DNA from: Bacteriovoracaceae bacterium UBA1511
GTDB lineage: Bacteria > Bdellovibrionota > Bacteriovoracia > Bacteriovoracales > Bacteriovoracaceae
NCBI GenBank assembly: GCA_002323535.1
Contig: DCQT01000052.1
Coordinates: 1,023 to 14,561, forward strand
DNA length: 13,539 nucleotides
Direction: 5' to 3'
Below, piece after piece: positions 7,333 through 13,539 of the stretch. Both the position numbers and the translations under genes were made by a program. Each line of letters begins with the position of its first letter. Position 1 is the first letter of the stretch. The notes under the pieces are model-generated. The model was given only the letters and a program-made list of their open reading frames with translations. It had not been told where the DNA came from and searched no databases.

Positions 7333-8895
7333 TTATCCAAGAAGATTTAAATTTTTCAAAAGAGGGCCTCTAAGCTCGACAACACTTGGCTTTGGAGTGT
7401 CCTCTTTTTTACTGCTAGGCCAATTACTTGTTGGTTTACTCAAGTCTTTAGTCAGCTCCCCTGGGTGTTGGACAGACAAAAATAATGATTTCTCGTCAGG
7501 TGAAAAGCACAAGCCAGTTAATTCAGCGTCATTTGGCGCAGATGCAATTTGAATCGCTTTTCCTGCATTATTGCCACTGGCCGGGATAACATATAAACCA
7601 TTGTTTCCAAATTTCTTATATGGGGCTTTGCCAATTTTAGAACCAGAGATGTCGCAGGTCAGATAAAGGTTTCCTTTTGAGTCAAAGGCAATGTTGTCAG
7701 GGCAAGAGAAGTCTGTCCCTCCTGCATAAAAAGTTTCTGATTTAAACTCTAATGGGTTAGTTTTGTCTTCAGAAAGTCTCATGATTGATCCATGATAATT
7801 TCCTGCTTTTTTGTTATTGCTTAAGCAAACATAAACATCGCCTGTTTTTGGGTGAACTTCGATGTCCTCAGGTCTGTCTAGAGGTGTTGCACCTAAAATT
7901 CGAGAGGTTTTTCGACAGTGAGTTAATGCCTCTGTTGTCGATTTGTAATGCTTCTTAAGGATGGGTGAAAGCTCCAAATCAATTGGTATCCATTTTCCAA
8001 TATTTGTATTTGCTACATATAGAGTTCCATTTTCTAATGATGATTTGTCGCTGGAAATGAATTTATATAAAAATTCTCCTGCCTTATCATCACCACTGTA
8101 GCAAACAGTTTTACCCTGCTTAGAAGTAGTAACGGTAGCACACTCATGTTGGAAACGGCCGAGGCTTACGAGTTTCTTGGCTGCACCTGTTTTTGGATTT
8201 ATTTCGACTACCCAACCATAGTGCTCTGGTGGGTTATCGTAAAACTTTTCCCATCCATTATCACTTTTGCTTCTATTCGTTTCCCCGTGCTCTCTTTCGC
8301 CATAGAAGTTGTCGTAATTTTCTTCACAGGTAAGAACACTACCCCAAGGAGTTGTACCTCCTGCGCAATTAGATAACGTTCCCATTGCAAAATTATTTCC
8401 GGCAATGGATATATTTTTACTAAATGGGATCATTGTTTGACCGGTGATTCTTCGATTGTATGGTGAGTCTTTAACAAGTTTCCATTGGCCATTTTTGAGT
8501 TTTTTAATTTCAATGATACTTCCACCAACGTTGTACATCTCTTGATCGATTTGAGATTTCGTTTTTTTGTCAGGATTCATTTCTCCATGGATGAAGAGTG
8601 GGTGAATATATTCGTGATTAGTCCATAGAAGCGCAGAGTCTTCTTTAAGAGGTACAATGGCGTTGTAGTCATTATTAAAACCAAAACGATCTTTTTTAGA
8701 TATTTGATCACCCCAAGAAATGAGAGTACTTTTCTTCAATAAAGGCGTGATTACTAGATCATCTAAACTACTTGGAAAAATACTTGGGTCATGAGTAACC
8801 CGTCTAACGTTTGAGGCATGAAGTGGAGAGGTAACTGAAACGATACCTGTTGCTCCCAAAAACTTTAAAAATTCCCTTCTATTAAAGTTGGTCAT
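7333..8895 (-). CDS. PhoX-like (DUF839) Tat-exported protein, putative alkaline phosphatase
   Basis: A 520-residue exported protein of the PhoX/DUF839 family. The N-terminus carries a twin-arginine signal (NRREFLKFLG, Arg6-Arg7) followed by a hydrophobic stretch and a probable cleavage site after PLHA near residue 27. The mature part has the family's beta-propeller-like segments: WTNHEY, LTCEENYDNFYGE, FQHECATV, YSGDDKAGEFLYKF, RPEDIEVHPKTGDVYV, CPDNIAFD and LTGLCFSPDEKSLFLSVQHPGE. Characterised PhoX enzymes bind iron and calcium, which fits folded export through Tat. The likely role is phosphate release from organic esters in the periplasm, but many DUF839 proteins are untested. ATG 8895 has AAGG upstream, directly after the stop of the small gene at 8909-9154, so the two are probably co-transcribed. 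No PhoB-box-like repeat was recognised upstream of the pair. Confidence 0.88.
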   Translation of the reverse strand: MTNFNRREFLKFLGATGIVSVTSPLHASNVRRVTHDPSIFPSSLDDLVITPLLKKSTLISWGDQISKKDRFGFNNDYNAIVPLKEDSALLWTNHEYIHPLFIHGEMNPDKKTKSQIDQEMYNVGGSIIEIKKLKNGQWKLVKDSPYNRRITGQTMIPFSKNISIAGNNFAMGTLSNCAGGTTPWGSVLTCEENYDNFYGEREHGETNRSKSDNGWEKFYDNPPEHYGWVVEINPKTGAAKKLVSLGRFQHECATVTTSKQGKTVCYSGDDKAGEFLYKFISSDKSSLENGTLYVANTNIGKWIPIDLELSPILKKHYKSTTEALTHCRKTSRILGATPLDRPEDIEVHPKTGDVYVCLSNNKKAGNYHGSIMRLSEDKTNPLEFKSETFYAGGTDFSCPDNIAFDSKGNLYLTCDISGSKIGKAPYKKFGNNGLYVIPASGNNAGKAIQIASAPNDAELTGLCFSPDEKSLFLSVQHPGELTKDLSKPTSNWPSSKKEDTPKPSVVELRGPLLKNLNLLG

Positions 8896-8908
8896 AAACT
8901 ACCCTTAT

Positions 8909-9154
8909 TTAATCAACTACGTCTTTTTGAATAATATTAATGTCAATAGACTTTTTGAGGTAGTTAAAAACAGTTAGAAATTCATTATGTAAAGAAGAAG
9001 TATAGCTGATACTTAACCGTCTTTTTTGGTCCCCTTCTTTGTGGTCAAGAGTAGAGTAAAAACAAAGTCCCTCGTTTGCCTCAAAAGTAAAATATACAAA
9101 AGAGGAGTCTTTTTTATCTACCTCAATAGTTAGATTAATTAGTTTGTCTGTCAT
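8909..9154 (-). CDS. Small conserved-looking protein, DUF4911-like
   Basis: An 81-residue protein without a signal peptide, membrane helix or cysteine cluster. The pattern of a strand (FVYFTFEANEGLCFYSTLD), a second strand (RRLSISY) and a helix (LTVFNYLKKSIDI) resembles the DUF4911 family of small proteins seen in deltaproteobacteria and relatives. This is from memory of the family pattern and needs a profile search. The function is unknown. ATG 9154 is preceded by AGGGA with 5 bases between, a clear ribosome site. Its stop lies 13 bases before the PhoX-like start and next to that gene's ribosome site, so the two genes form one unit. A trimmed ACT-like regulatory fold is another possibility. 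Confidence 0.75.
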   Translation of the reverse strand: MTDKLINLTIEVDKKDSSFVYFTFEANEGLCFYSTLDHKEGDQKRRLSISYTSSLHNEFLTVFNYLKKSIDINIIQKDVVD

Positions 9155-9178
9155 TTAATTCCCTAAAATATGCCTAGT

Positions 9179-9206
9179 TTGACTTAAAAATTGTTTAATT
9201 TAGAAT
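9179..9206 (+). promoter_or_regulatory. Sigma70-type promoter of the lipoprotein-LysM operon
   Basis: TTGACT (9179-9184) and TAGAAT (9201-9206) are 16 bases apart, and each box is close to consensus. Transcription would start near 9213 and leave a leader of about 70 bases before GTG 9283. This is the best promoter match in the window. Confidence 0.6.
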
Positions 9207-9215
9207 TTAATTATC

Positions 9216-9235
9216 AGTACTTATGGATGAGTACT
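9216..9235 (+). repeat. Paired AGTACT palindromes in a 5' leader
   Basis: AGTACT occurs at 9216-9221 and again at 9230-9235, with 8 bases between. As each copy is self-complementary, the pair is both a direct and an inverted repeat. It could form a 6-base-pair hairpin in the leader or be a protein-binding site just downstream of the predicted transcription start. Chance is possible. Confidence 0.35.
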
Positions 9236-9262
9236 ATGAGAATTTGTAATATGCAAACTTTT

Positions 9263-9277
9263 AAGTCAGGAGGACTT
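9263..9277 (+). promoter_or_regulatory. Ribosome site in a small hairpin
   Basis: AGGAGG (9268-9273) is a near-perfect Shine-Dalgarno sequence 9 bases before GTG 9283 and decides that start. AAGTC (9263-9267) and GACTT (9273-9277) flank it as an inverted repeat, which would place most of the site in the loop of a 5-base-pair stem. Confidence 0.5.
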
Positions 9278-9282
9278 CATAA

Positions 9283-9918
9283 GTGGCAAGCTTGTCTCGG
9301 AACCCTTTATCTCGCTTTTTTATTTTTTTAGGGATTACTCAATTTCTTTTTTCCTGTGCTTACTTTGGAAAAGAAAGAAAAACTGGAAAATCTGAAAGAG
9401 AAAGCCATATTGAAAAGTATAAAGCTCTGGAAGAAAAGTATAATGAGCTCTTATCCCAGTCAACGCCTGAAACACCTCATTCTCAAAGAGAGGATATACA
9501 CGCAAATTACAAAAAAATTATGGGGAAAAAGGTTAATAGAACCCTGGATGGCAGCTCCTATAATAGGGGCAAGGTCGCAAGAGAGTTAAGGTCGCTTAGT
9601 CGGCTTCAATTAAAAATCAAAAAACAAAGGTACGGCGATGCAGTATTGCTCGCGAAAGAGCTAGAAAAATCTAATGTTGAGCAAATTCGTGCTCAAGCCA
9701 GGTTTTTCTTGGCCGAGGTAATGCAAGCTCAAGGAGAGAGTTTAATTGCGGTTCAAATCTATGAAGAGGTTGCGATATCAATGCCCTTTTCTATTTTTTC
9801 AAAAAAAGCGATTGAAAGAGGGAGTGAGGTTTCCAAGTTAATTGGGGACCCCGTTATAGTAAAAAGGTTTAAAGCGATGAAAGCACCGTTTGAAAAAGCA
9901 ATAGGGAGTTTTAATTGA
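9283..9918 (+). CDS. Putative lipoprotein with helical-repeat region
   Basis: A 211-residue predicted envelope protein. The N-terminus has a short basic stretch, a hydrophobic segment (FFIFLGITQFLF) and a lipobox-like LFSC with Cys25, so it is probably lipidated. Phe at the second lipobox position is uncommon. A charged linker follows to about residue 85. The rest (about 95-175, including RFFLAEVMQAQGESLIAVQIYEEVA) looks like paired helices of the TPR type, which suggests protein-protein contacts. I do not recognise a named family. It starts at GTG, fixed by AGGAGG upstream. Its TGA overlaps the TTG start of the LysM gene in the four bases TTGA, so the two proteins are translationally coupled and may work together at the cell wall. 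Confidence 0.8.
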   Translation: MASLSRNPLSRFFIFLGITQFLFSCAYFGKERKTGKSERESHIEKYKALEEKYNELLSQSTPETPHSQREDIHANYKKIMGKKVNRTLDGSSYNRGKVARELRSLSRLQLKIKKQRYGDAVLLAKELEKSNVEQIRAQARFFLAEVMQAQGESLIAVQIYEEVAISMPFSIFSKKAIERGSEVSKLIGDPVIVKRFKAMKAPFEKAIGSFN

Positions 9919-11963
9919 TAAAATTCTTTATTATAGCTCTTTTGATTTCCTTTACTTGCTACTCTCAAGATAGCGTAGATTTCTCTGATTTAGAGTTACT
10001 TGAGGACAGTGATACAAAAGATGTCGATATAGAGGACTTGGGTAAGTCTATTGAGTCCAAACCAACCTTGGAGGTTTCAGAAAGAGAGGAGCTAGATGAA
10101 CTAGAGGAACTTCGCAGTGATGTTGGTGAGGAAATAAAGAAGGAATTGACTGATACTCTTGAGGTCAATTTGGACGACAATTCATTTTCTTCGGAAATAA
10201 AAATTATCGACGTAAGTGAGGACGAAAAAAAAATATTGTCAGAGATTGATTTAATTAAAGCAAAAATGTCAGATGATGAATGGAATAGCCTAATATCAAA
10301 ATCAACCAAAGAGAAATATGTTGTAAAAGAAGGAGATTACCTCTGGAAAATATCTCAAACATTATTTGGTTCTGGTTTTTATTACGCAAAGATATGGTCT
10401 CTTAATCCCCAGATAACAAACCCTCACGAGATAGAGCCTGGTATGGTTTTAATTTTTGAGTCTGGGGATGAAAATTTAGTACCTACGGTCAAGGTCGGAG
10501 AGTTTAAGGAATTTGGTAATTTTAAAAAGTCTTCGGAGAAGGTCACTGATCTCCAAGAATTTGGAGACGAAACTGTTCCAGCATGGCTTACAGAAAGAGA
10601 AAAGCTTAAGGCTGATGGGGCTTATTTTCAGTTCCTATCAGAAGATACTTTTGACGATTTTGATAATTTGGCAAAGTTGAAGTTGAATGAGGAGTTTCGA
10701 AAGTATGCACCACCTAAAAAGGATATTTTAATCCCTCCGCCATCAGAAGAGTATGACGAGGTTGGGTTTGATAGAAATGCAAAAATCAACTTTAACTATA
10801 AAGAAGGTTTTTATTTAAATACTTTTGTCTCAACGAATATTGTCCAAGATTTTGGCTTTATTCATGCCGCTAGAACAGAGCCTACGTTGATTCGTCCATA
10901 TGACAAAGTTTTTATACATTTTGATAAAGCAGTTGATGTAAAGGCAGGAGATAGGTTTTCTGTTTATAAACCAGAGGGGAAGGTTTCACATGAGGTTTCG
11001 GACCGAAGTGGTTATAGGTACTCAATAGTGGCCCAAGTGCAAGTTCTTCGAAAATTGAAAAACCTGTGGGAGTGTGAGGTCATAGAACTTACTGGAGAGG
11101 CAAGAAGAGGAGACCGAGTCACTGTTTATACGCCAAAAATTGATAAGCTTGTAAAAACTTTTAATGATCGAGCAATTGAGGCTGCAATTATTGACTCCTA
11201 TAAAGATCTTGCAAAAAATATGATTTATGGAGATGTTGTATATCTGGATAGAGGTAGAGCCGATGGGGTTGAGATAGGAAATGTTTTTGAAGTTTATTCA
11301 TTCTATGACAGAGGAACTGGAAAAAGAATCTCAAAGGACCCATCCTACAAAATAGGTGAATTGTCAGTAATATCTATGACCGATGATTTTTCTACCGCTT
11401 TAGTGACGAACTCTTCTGACGAGATAGATTTGGGTTTTCTAGCATTTTCGAAAAACTCTTTTGATGCGGCCAAGGATAGTGCTTTGGGTAAACTTAGTAA
11501 GTCTCAAACAAGCAGCACGTTTGATAGCCTAGAGAACTTAGATGTTGAGGTCGGTGTAGATGATTTATCTGCAGAAGTTTTGAAAAGTGCTGAAAACATA
11601 AGGCTAACTGATGAGGAAATTGAGGAATTGGAGCGACAAGAACTTGAAAAATCAATTCTTAATGACCATGAAAAGGACCTAAGGGATTTAGAGCGTCTGG
11701 AGCAAGAGATTGTTGAAGCGGAGCAAAAAATGTTGGAGGCCAAGCTTGATGAAGATAAAATTCTCGAGGAACAAAGCCTGGATAAACTTGAAGGTGACAC
11801 TAAAGTCAGTAAAGATCCAAATGATTTCGCTGCACTAGATGAGATCGAAGAGGAAGTTGGGCGCCAATATATGGATGAAGATATCAATAATAAAGACAAT
11901 CCTTTTGGCTTAACTGAATTTGACCTTGAAGAATTAGATGAGTTAATGAATACTGAACTTTAA
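9915..11963 (+). CDS. LysM-domain envelope protein with acidic and coiled-coil regions
   Basis: A 682-residue exported protein. A signal peptide (MIKFFIIALLISFTCYS) is followed by an acidic region rich in Glu/Asp (about 20-130). A single LysM domain lies at 134-183 (YVVKEGDYLWKISQTLFG to IEPGMVLIF) and should bind peptidoglycan. Two similar modules follow at about 329-405 and 439-513, each with an entry like DxVxL/I, then VxxGxxFxVY, and a closing GD- or G-rich strand. The region 563-628 is a Glu-rich coiled coil, and the C-terminus is again acidic (LEELDEL). No catalytic domain is recognised, so a structural or scaffolding wall protein is most likely. The start is TTG 9915 with GGGAG six bases upstream, overlapping the previous stop. 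Such a weak start suggests coupled, limited translation. topA follows after 41 bases. Confidence 0.85.
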   Translation: MIKFFIIALLISFTCYSQDSVDFSDLELLEDSDTKDVDIEDLGKSIESKPTLEVSEREELDELEELRSDVGEEIKKELTDTLEVNLDDNSFSSEIKIIDVSEDEKKILSEIDLIKAKMSDDEWNSLISKSTKEKYVVKEGDYLWKISQTLFGSGFYYAKIWSLNPQITNPHEIEPGMVLIFESGDENLVPTVKVGEFKEFGNFKKSSEKVTDLQEFGDETVPAWLTEREKLKADGAYFQFLSEDTFDDFDNLAKLKLNEEFRKYAPPKKDILIPPPSEEYDEVGFDRNAKINFNYKEGFYLNTFVSTNIVQDFGFIHAARTEPTLIRPYDKVFIHFDKAVDVKAGDRFSVYKPEGKVSHEVSDRSGYRYSIVAQVQVLRKLKNLWECEVIELTGEARRGDRVTVYTPKIDKLVKTFNDRAIEAAIIDSYKDLAKNMIYGDVVYLDRGRADGVEIGNVFEVYSFYDRGTGKRISKDPSYKIGELSVISMTDDFSTALVTNSSDEIDLGFLAFSKNSFDAAKDSALGKLSKSQTSSTFDSLENLDVEVGVDDLSAEVLKSAENIRLTDEEIEELERQELEKSILNDHEKDLRDLERLEQEIVEAEQKMLEAKLDEDKILEEQSLDKLEGDTKVSKDPNDFAALDEIEEEVGRQYMDEDINNKDNPFGLTEFDLEELDELMNTEL

Positions 11964-12004
11964 CTAAAACATAAAATCAAATACTTATTATAGGTCTGGG
12001 GCAA

Positions 12005-13539
12005 ATGGCAGCAGAAGCATCAACAAAAGCAACGAAGAAAAAAACCACAAAGAAGAAGGTTGCAAAAAAAGCGACCAAAAAGACGGCAAAAAAAACGACA
12101 AAGAAGGCAGCTAAAAAAGCCACAAAAAAAACGACAAAAAAGGCGTCCTCCACCGCAGTCAAGGATTATGATCTAGTCGTCGTGGAATCCCCCTCCAAAG
12201 CAAAAACGATAAAAAAATATTTAGGCAGAGGGTTTCAGGTTGTTGCTTCAAATGGGCACATAAAAGATTTACCAAAGTCAAAACTGGGTGTTGATATCGA
12301 TGACAATTTTAATATTGACCTTGTTCCGATTAGTGGTAAAGGCGATAAAATTAGCCGAATCAGAGATCTTGCGAAGGGGGCAAATAGTGTTTTTCTCGCA
12401 CCAGATATGGACCGTGAGGGAGAGGCGATTGCCTTTCACCTAAGTGAAGAGATTGGTCGAAGAAAGGGTATTTATCGTGTTGTATTTAACGCCGTAACAA
12501 AAACTGCAGTAAGAAATGCAATTGAAAACCCAACTGAACTCAATACTTATATGTATGATTCTCAAAAAACGAGAAGGGTGCTTGATCGGCTGGTTGGTTA
12601 CAAAATTTCTCCAATCCTTTGGGATAAAGTTCAACGAGGTATTTCTGCTGGGCGAGTTCAATCTGTGGCCCTACGAATTATATCCGATAGAGAAATCGAG
12701 GTTAAGAAGTTTGTACCAGAGCAATGGTTCACCATTAACGGAGAGTCGTCAAAGGATGGAAAGGCTTTTGAGGTTCGATATTATGGTGAAGAAAAAACTA
12801 AAAAAAATGAGCTTAAAGATGAAAAAGAAGTTCAAAAAATCTTAGATAGTTGCAAGGGAAAAAACCTTAATGTTATCGAGGTGAAAAAAAGAGAAAGAAA
12901 GCAAAGTCCAACGGCTCCTTTTACAACTTCTAAGTTACAACAAGAAGCATCCCATAAGCTTGGGTTTACTGCTAAGAGAACTATGATGGTGGCCCAAAAG
13001 CTATATGAAGGAATCGAGATTACAGGCCATTCTCTACAAGGTTTGATCACTTACATGAGAACGGACTCTGTAAGAACTGAACCAGAGAGTTTAGGTAATT
13101 TGCGAGATTACATTAAAGATACCTATGGAGTTAAGTATCTTTCTGAGGTTCCTATAATATACAAGGGAAAAAAGTCTAATTCTAAGGTTCAAGATGCTCA
13201 CGAGGCAATTAGGCCAACAAATTTAGAGTTTTCTCCTCAGCAAGTTAAAGGAGACTTAGACCCGGATCAATTTAAACTCTATGAACTCATTTGGAATAAA
13301 TTTATCTCCTCGCAAATGTCTCACGCTGTTATCGACCAAACAACAATTCATTCAGAGATAAATGGGCATCATTTCAGATCGACTGGGTCCATAATTAAAT
13401 TTCCAGGCTTCAGAACTGTTTATCTTGAAGCGGCAGCAGAAAAAGCCAATCAAGATGTTTCCAAGTCAAAAGATACAATACTTCCTGAAATATCAGAGGG
13501 AGATAGTATTAAGTTTTCAAAGCCTCTTGAGAAACAAGA
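12005..13539 (+). CDS. topA: DNA topoisomerase I, 3' end beyond window
   Basis: The first 511 codons of bacterial type IA topoisomerase, which relaxes negatively supercoiled DNA by cutting and rejoining one strand. After a 50-residue Lys/Ala/Thr-rich tail, the TOPRIM domain begins with VVVESPSKAKTIKKYLG (Glu61) and contains the metal-binding APDMDREGEA (Asp134, Asp136, Glu138). YDSQKTRRVLDRLVGYKIS and GISAGRVQSVALR are the conserved core motifs. The active-site tyrosine is Tyr350 in ITYMRTDSVR, and QDAHEAIRPT follows. The reading frame is intact to the window edge; zinc fingers or a C-terminal tail cannot be seen. ATG 12005 is the first start after an in-frame TAA at 11972. Its ribosome site is poor (GGGG only 3 bases away). 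It may be read through from the LysM gene 41 bases upstream. Confidence 0.97.
   Translation, partial: MAAEASTKATKKKTTKKKVAKKATKKTAKKTTKKAAKKATKKTTKKASSTAVKDYDLVVVESPSKAKTIKKYLGRGFQVVASNGHIKDLPKSKLGVDIDDNFNIDLVPISGKGDKISRIRDLAKGANSVFLAPDMDREGEAIAFHLSEEIGRRKGIYRVVFNAVTKTAVRNAIENPTELNTYMYDSQKTRRVLDRLVGYKISPILWDKVQRGISAGRVQSVALRIISDREIEVKKFVPEQWFTINGESSKDGKAFEVRYYGEEKTKKNELKDEKEVQKILDSCKGKNLNVIEVKKRERKQSPTAPFTTSKLQQEASHKLGFTAKRTMMVAQKLYEGIEITGHSLQGLITYMRTDSVRTEPESLGNLRDYIKDTYGVKYLSEVPIIYKGKKSNSKVQDAHEAIRPTNLEFSPQQVKGDLDPDQFKLYELIWNKFISSQMSHAVIDQTTIHSEINGHHFRSTGSIIKFPGFRTVYLEAAAEKANQDVSKSKDTILPEISEGDSIKFSKPLEKQ
12065..12148 (+). repeat. 12-base imperfect tandem repeat coding for KKxx units
   Basis: Seven imperfect 12-base units encode seven consecutive Lys-Lys-x-x tetrapeptides in which x is nearly always Ala or Thr (residues 21-48 of TopA). 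Similar but irregular Lys/Thr codons extend upstream to about 12026. Units differ by synonymous and Ala/Thr changes, so selection on the protein rather than recent slippage seems to hold the pattern. Confidence 0.85.

Noticed and set aside
9223..9249. Eight-codon leader peptide in the lipoprotein leader
   Set aside because: There is no ribosome site before it and no attenuator-like codon bias; short frames of this size are common by chance.
9965..10309. Serine-rich minus-strand frame
   Set aside because: It is the complement of the acidic Glu/Asp codons of the LysM protein; the same holds for 11504-11899.
11977..12162. Phe/Val-rich minus-strand frame, possible membrane peptide
   Set aside because: It is the antisense of the lysine-rich tandem repeat of topA and has no ribosome site or independent support.
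12516..12845. Plus-strand 109-codon frame
   Set aside because: It lies in another frame inside the conserved core of topA, whose intact motifs settle the coding frame.

Overview
The window is AT-rich bacterial chromosome with Gram-negative traits: an RND/MMPL exporter, a predicted lipoprotein, a Tat-exported PhoX-like protein and a LysM envelope protein. Low GC, frequent TTG/GTG starts and the mix of genes suggest a deltaproteobacterium-like lineage, with Bdellovibrionota (Bacteriovorax/Halobacteriovorax-like) as my best guess. That placement is inference from gene flavour, not a database match. No RNA gene, insertion sequence, prophage or CRISPR array is visible.

Layout. 1-86 is non-coding as far as I can see. 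87-2369 (+) is an RND-superfamily membrane exporter. It meets tail-to-tail a small cysteine-containing unknown gene (2371-2757, -). A serine hydrolase of the monoacylglycerol-lipase type (2791-3630, +) converges on a class I glutamine amidotransferase-like gene (3635-4333, -). From 4332 to 4764 (+) lies a broken O6-methylguanine-DNA methyltransferase (MGMT/Ogt) gene with one frameshift and one in-frame stop. It is followed by a convergent Ste24-type M48 membrane protease (4766-6025, -). A glyoxalase II-like hydrolase and a BCP peroxiredoxin (6055-7332, +) form a likely two-gene detoxification operon. It abuts the stop of a PhoX-like protein gene (7333-8895, -), which is co-transcribed with a small DUF4911-like gene (8909-9154, -).

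From 9179 a good sigma70-type promoter drives a lipoprotein gene (9283-9918) and a translationally coupled long LysM protein gene (9915-11963). These are followed by topA (12005 to beyond the window end), whose product carries an unusual lysine/alanine/threonine-rich N-terminal tail.

Most of the window is ordinary housekeeping and envelope genes, tightly packed: four convergent junctions have gaps of 0-4 bases. I see no convincing new multi-gene system. The points most worth a second look are the doubly disrupted MGMT gene whose start codon shares a CATG with the divergent amidotransferase, the histone-H1-like tail on topoisomerase I, and the duplicated module in the LysM protein.
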